From JBKEDF01 sp047975325 (GTDB lineage: Bacteria > Pseudomonadota > Alphaproteobacteria > Rhodobacterales > Rhodobacteraceae): a DNA stretch of 37,499 nt. The notes below the pieces were generated by a model. That model was not told the DNA's origin and searched no databases. It worked only from the letters and a program-made list of their open reading frames with translations. The position numbers and the translations under genes were made by a program. Positions within the stretch are counted from its first letter, which is position 1, and each line of letters opens with the position of its first letter. Shown piece after piece: positions 33,990-37,499 of this stretch. Where the stretch lies: positions 1-37,499 of the forward strand of contig JBKEDF010000090.1 in NCBI GenBank assembly GCA_047975325.1. The letters run 5' to 3'.

Positions 33990-36534
33990 TGATGATACGT
34001 CCTGGTACGACAATGAGTTTTTTTACCGGCTGTCCGGCAAGAAATCTGATCACGTCTTCGTCGCGGAGTGCAAGCTTTTCGACTTCTTCCTTGGGAAGAT
34101 CCGCCGCAACGGTAATTTCCGCGCGACGTTTGCCGTTGATCTGCACCGGCAGGGTGATCGTATCAGCCACCAGAAGCGCCGGATCCGCCTCCGGCCAGCG
34201 TGCCTGTGAAACCAAGCCTGTCCCGCCCAGAAAGGCCCAGATTTCCTCGGCCAGATGCGGGACCATGGGTTGCATGAGCTGCGCCATGATCAACATGGAA
34301 TCGCGTTTTGCCGCACCCCCCGCCTTCGATTTCGAAAGCGTATTGGTCAGCGCATAAAGGGCTGCCACGGATTTGTTGAAGGCGAAGCCGTCGATTCCGG
34401 CTGTCACATCGGCAATTGCATGGGCCGTGGCGCGGGCAAGATCCTTGTCCGTGCCATTCGCCGGCGTTTCATCGCGGCTGATGTCATCGGCCAGGCGCCA
34501 GACCCGGGCCAGGTGTTTTGACGTGGCCTCTGCCCCGGCCGAGGTCCATTCCACATCCCGTTCCGGTGGGCTGTCGGACATCACGAACCAACGCGCCGTA
34601 TCGGCGCCATAGTCGCGGATGATATTCATCGGATCCACGACATTCTTCTTGGATTTCGACATCTTGGCCGAGGGCATGATCCGCACCGGCGCGCCTGTCG
34701 CCTTCAGCACGCCCGCCTCGCGGTCCACCTCCTCGGGCAGGTGATAGACGGGGCGGCCCCCGTCATCCGACACATAGATCTCATGCGTTACCATGCCCTG
34801 GGTGAAGAGCGCGTTGAACGGCTCTATCGCCCTTGCGGGCAGGTGGCCCGTCCTGTGCATGGCCCGGGCAAAGAAGCGCGAATAGAGCAGATGCAGGATC
34901 GCATGTTCGATTCCGCCGATATACTGGTCCACATTCATCCAGTAATCGGCCTCTGCCGCCTCTGTCGGCGTGGCGGCATGGGGCGATGTGAATCGCGCAA
35001 AATACCAAGACGAATCAACAAAGGTATCCATCGTATCGGTTTCGCGCCTTGCCGGCGCCCCGCAGGCGGGGCAGACACAATCCCGCCATGTCGGATGCCG
35101 GTCCAGCGGATTGCCCGGCACGTCGAAAGTCACATCATCCGGCAGGCGGATGGGCAGGTTTTCCTTGCGTTCCGGAACCACGCCGCAGGCGTTGCAATGC
35201 ACCACGGGAATCGGGCAGCCCCAGTAACGCTGGCGGCTGATACCCCAGTCACGCAGGCGATAATTCGTCACGCCATGCCCCACGCCCTGGGATTCACAAA
35301 AACCGATGGCGGCATCAACGGCTTCGTTGCCGGTCTGGATATCCTCGCCGGCAAAGCCGCGGACATAGCGGACGGGGATGTCCTTTGCCGGAACAAACGC
35401 CTCGGCCAGCATGGTTTCCGGGTCGGCCTTGGCATCTTCGGCCAGATAGACAGGTGGAATCGGCAGATTGTATTTTGTGGCGAAGTCGACATCCCGCTGA
35501 TCATGGGCCGGACAGCCGAAAATTGCGCCGGTGCCGTAATCCATCAGGATGAAATTGGCGATATAGACGGGAAGCTCCCATGAATTGTCAAAGGGATGGC
35601 GCACGCGAATGCCGGTATCCATCCCCCGCTTTTCGGCCTTTTCAAGGGCTTCTGCGCTGGTGCCGATTCGGCGGCATTCCGCAACGAAATGGGCGATCTT
35701 TTCGTCATGGTGTTCCAGATGCCGCGCCAGCGGGTGATCCGGGCTGATTGCGGCGAAGGAAGCCCCCAAAAGCGTATCGGGCCGCGTGGTATAGACTTCC
35801 AGCCGGTCAAACCCTTCGGGCGCATCGACCGTGGAGAAGGCGAATTGCAGCCCTCGCGACCTGCCGATCCAGTTGGCCTGCATCAGCCGTACCTTTTCGG
35901 GCCAGGCCTTCAACCCGTCCAGCGCCTCCAGAAGCTCGGCCGAATAGTCGGATATCCTGAAAAACCACTGGGTCAGTTCGCGCCGTTCGACCTCTGCCCC
36001 CGAACGCCAGCCCTTGCCATCGATCACCTGTTCGTTGGCAAGCACCGTCATGTCGACAGGATCCCAGTTCACCACCGCATTCTTGCGGTAGACCAGCCCG
36101 GCCTCCAACATGTCGAGGAACATGGCCTGCTGCTGGCCGTAATATTCCGGATCGCATGTGGCAAATTCGCGTGACCAGTCGATGGAAAGACCCAGCGGCT
36201 TCATCTGCGCGCGCATGTCGGCGATATTGCCATAGGTCCATTCCCTGGGGTGGCCGCCCCGTTCCATGGCGGCGTTTTCGGCGGGCATCCCGAAGGCATC
36301 CCAGCCCATCGGATGCAGCACGCTGAACCCCTGTGCGGTACGATACCGGGCCACCACATCGCCCATGGTATAGTTGCGCACATGGCCCATGTGGATGCGC
36401 CCCGAAGGGTAGGGGAACATCTCCAGCACATAGCATTTGGGCTTGGCCGCATCCCGGCGGGCGGTAAAGACGCCTGCCTTTTCCCAGGCTTCTTGCCATT
36501 TGGCTTCGGTCGTGGCGGGGTCGTAACGCGACAT
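33976..36534 (-). CDS. leuS: leucyl-tRNA synthetase
   Basis: An 852-residue class I aminoacyl-tRNA synthetase that charges leucine to tRNA-Leu. The HIGH-type motif is HMGH (48-51, in PSGRIHMGHVRNYTMGD) and the KMSKS motif is at 624-628. A large editing domain (about 225-420) lies between, with an editing-site DQRD element, and CxxC pairs (HCNACGV, CPACGAP) suggest a zinc-binding insert. Length and motif order are standard for bacterial LeuS. The stop overlaps the lptE start, so leuS leads the leuS-lptE-holA-HPP unit. Identity is secure. Confidence 0.98.
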   Translation of the reverse strand: MSRYDPATTEAKWQEAWEKAGVFTARRDAAKPKCYVLEMFPYPSGRIHMGHVRNYTMGDVVARYRTAQGFSVLHPMGWDAFGMPAENAAMERGGHPREWTYGNIADMRAQMKPLGLSIDWSREFATCDPEYYGQQQAMFLDMLEAGLVYRKNAVVNWDPVDMTVLANEQVIDGKGWRSGAEVERRELTQWFFRISDYSAELLEALDGLKAWPEKVRLMQANWIGRSRGLQFAFSTVDAPEGFDRLEVYTTRPDTLLGASFAAISPDHPLARHLEHHDEKIAHFVAECRRIGTSAEALEKAEKRGMDTGIRVRHPFDNSWELPVYIANFILMDYGTGAIFGCPAHDQRDVDFATKYNLPIPPVYLAEDAKADPETMLAEAFVPAKDIPVRYVRGFAGEDIQTGNEAVDAAIGFCESQGVGHGVTNYRLRDWGISRQRYWGCPIPVVHCNACGVVPERKENLPIRLPDDVTFDVPGNPLDRHPTWRDCVCPACGAPARRETDTMDTFVDSSWYFARFTSPHAATPTEAAEADYWMNVDQYIGGIEHAILHLLYSRFFARAMHRTGHLPARAIEPFNALFTQGMVTHEIYVSDDGGRPVYHLPEEVDREAGVLKATGAPVRIMPSAKMSKSKKNVVDPMNIIRDYGADTARWFVMSDSPPERDVEWTSAGAEATSKHLARVWRLADDISRDETPANGTDKDLARATAHAIADVTAGIDGFAFNKSVAALYALTNTLSKSKAGGAAKRDSMLIMAQLMQPMVPHLAEEIWAFLGGTGLVSQARWPEADPALLVADTITLPVQINGKRRAEITVAADLPKEEVEKLALRDEDVIRFLAGQPVKKLIVVPGRIINVVV

Positions 36535-36605
36535 CTTCGGGCCTCTTGCAGATCAGTGGCGCGCAGTTAACCCGCAAGCCCCGCCAAGGTCCAGACCCGC
36601 AGGCG

Positions 36606-37148
36606 TCAGAGACCGGCGTCGCGGACCCGCAATTGCCGGGCGCGGGTCAGAATCGCATCTTCAACCGCGCGGGCCGTTTCACGGCTGACCGGTGCACCGC
36701 CGCGGGTTTGCAGGGCTACCTTGAGGCTGCGCGCATCCAGCGCGGGATCCTGCACATAGACCGTGGCGCGATAGGACCGTCCGCCGCCGGGCGGGGTGCC
36801 GTAACCCGTCACGATCACGCCGGTAAAGGGATCAACCGACTGGATGGGCAGGAAGTTCAGCACCTCCAGTGAGGCATTCCATATATATTTGTTGACCTCC
36901 ACCGTCGTATTCGGATCGGAGGAATTGGAAAAGAGATCCCAGATCGTGCTGTTGCCCTGGCGTTCATCCTGCAGTTCCTGCGCTGCCACCTCGGCGGAAC
37001 GCGCGCGCGCATCCATGGCTTGCTGCGAAGGCACCTCACCCGAACGTCGCCCGAAAAAGCCGCTGTCGCCGCTGCCGATACCACATGCGGCAAGGCTGGT
37101 CAGGAGCGCGGTGGCAAGCCCGGCACGGAAAAAGCGGTTCAAGGTCAT
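36606..37148 (-). CDS. DUF3576 lipoprotein
   Basis: A 180-residue predicted lipoprotein: signal LNRFFRAGLATALLTSLAAC, with lipobox LAAC and Cys22. The mature part matches my memory of DUF3576: TIWDLFSNSSDPNTTVEVNK, IWNASLEVLNFLPIQSVDPF and the C-terminal RGGAPVSRETARAVEDAIL. This family of alphaproteobacterial envelope proteins is found next to leuS. Its function is unknown. GAGGGAT precedes the ATG at 37148. It is 71 bases from leuS and probably cotranscribed with it. Confidence 0.88.
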   Translation of the reverse strand: MTLNRFFRAGLATALLTSLAACGIGSGDSGFFGRRSGEVPSQQAMDARARSAEVAAQELQDERQGNSTIWDLFSNSSDPNTTVEVNKYIWNASLEVLNFLPIQSVDPFTGVIVTGYGTPPGGGRSYRATVYVQDPALDARSLKVALQTRGGAPVSRETARAVEDAILTRARQLRVRDAGL

Positions 37149-37479
37149 GTGGATCCCTCGTGTTCCAATCAGGCTTTGTCTAGCTTAGCCAGTCTTGCCG
37201 AACAAGGGCTTTTGGCCTCTTGCCGGTTTCAGCCCCTGAAACGGGGCATATATGTAATGTGGATGATGGCCGTGCCGGGGCCCGGCGGGAAACCTCCCAT
37301 ATGCTGTAATATACGACCCTGCATGGGGCGGACTGTGGCATAGCTGCACCATCCACGGCGTTCTTCCGGCAAGATGGCGGGCTTTCGTTGCAATCGGGGG
37401 CGCAAGGGTAGAAAGAAGGCTCATACCCAATTCGGATTTCCCTGGATTGGGCAGCACCTTTGAACAAACGAGGGAAACC
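37149..37479. other. 331-base intergenic region between divergent genes
   Basis: The region separates the DUF3576 gene (minus) from the gene that starts at 37480 (plus). It contains an AT-rich TAATAT at 37307-37312, the inverted repeat CCCAAT (37426-37431) / ATTGGG (37446-37451), and a GC-rich palindrome at 37274-37286. No complete promoter is recognisable and the six frames show no supported gene. The length suggests the plus-strand gene has its own regulated leader. Confidence 0.4.
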
Positions 37480-37499
37480 ATGAAACACATTCTGATTGC
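37480..37499 (+). CDS. start of a plus-strand gene cut by the window edge
   Basis: GAGGGAAACC precedes an ATG at 37480, and six complete codons (MKHILI) plus two bases fit in the window. The start resembles a signal peptide of an exported protein. A porin is one guess from the long leader and my recollection of gene order in related genomes, but this cannot be shown here. Confidence 0.5.

Noticed and set aside
37274..37286. GC-rich palindrome suspected to be a terminator
   Set aside because: The arms meet with almost no loop and there is no T-run, so it cannot form a normal terminator hairpin.

Overview
The window is a compact stretch of an alphaproteobacterial chromosome, most likely from the Rhodobacterales (Rhodobacter/Roseobacter group). 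This rests on the mix of families: a DUF3576 lipoprotein beside leuS, the leuS-lptE-holA order, mutY next to a DciA/DUF721 gene and a DsbA-like gene, a lone EAL protein of a type I associate with this order, and paired saccharopine dehydrogenases. The DNA is visibly GC-rich (GC was not computed). Coding density is high and there are many 4-base ATGA overlaps. I saw no tRNA, rRNA, CRISPR array, insertion sequence or phage gene.

Layout. 1-2.3 kb: the 3' part of an enoyl-CoA hydratase gene, then a patch of poorly recognisable small secreted or membrane proteins and a 46-residue lipoprotein. 2.3-7.7 kb: argH, a TlpA-like thioredoxin, tag (3-methyladenine glycosylase), an EAL phosphodiesterase, a 99-residue unknown, and an AlkB-type alkane monooxygenase. 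7.7-11.1 kb: mutY divergent from dciA/DUF721, a DsbA-like oxidoreductase and a CaiB/BaiF CoA-transferase. 11.2-15.3 kb: a CDP-alcohol phosphatidyltransferase followed by a three-gene ABC importer of YnjB/YnjC/YnjD type, which resembles the E. coli ynjBCD-ynjF cluster of unknown function. 15.3-22.3 kb: ribokinase and malic enzyme, divergent from mutS, an amidohydrolase and a 60-residue membrane protein.

22.3-24.5 kb holds two overlapping saccharopine dehydrogenase genes (LYS1-like, then LYS9-like). Divergent from them, 24.6-29.0 kb, is the least familiar locus. It encodes a membrane-anchored SGNH-like protein, an 837-residue protein that repeats that SGNH domain and adds a putative glycoside-hydrolase-like domain, and a family 2 glycosyltransferase. 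I take this as a possible extracellular-glycan synthesis and modification operon, and it is the best candidate for something undescribed. 29.0-31.3 kb: an RluA-type pseudouridine synthase, argB and a SixA-like phosphatase. 31.3-37.1 kb on the minus strand: DUF3576 lipoprotein, leuS, lptE, holA and an HPP-CBS membrane protein, the last four joined by overlaps. The right edge holds only the start of a plus-strand gene.

Most genes are housekeeping: arginine biosynthesis (argH, argB), DNA repair (tag, mutY, mutS), replication (holA, dciA), envelope assembly (lptE) and translation (leuS). All functions are assigned from sequence motifs and family memory only; no database search was run.
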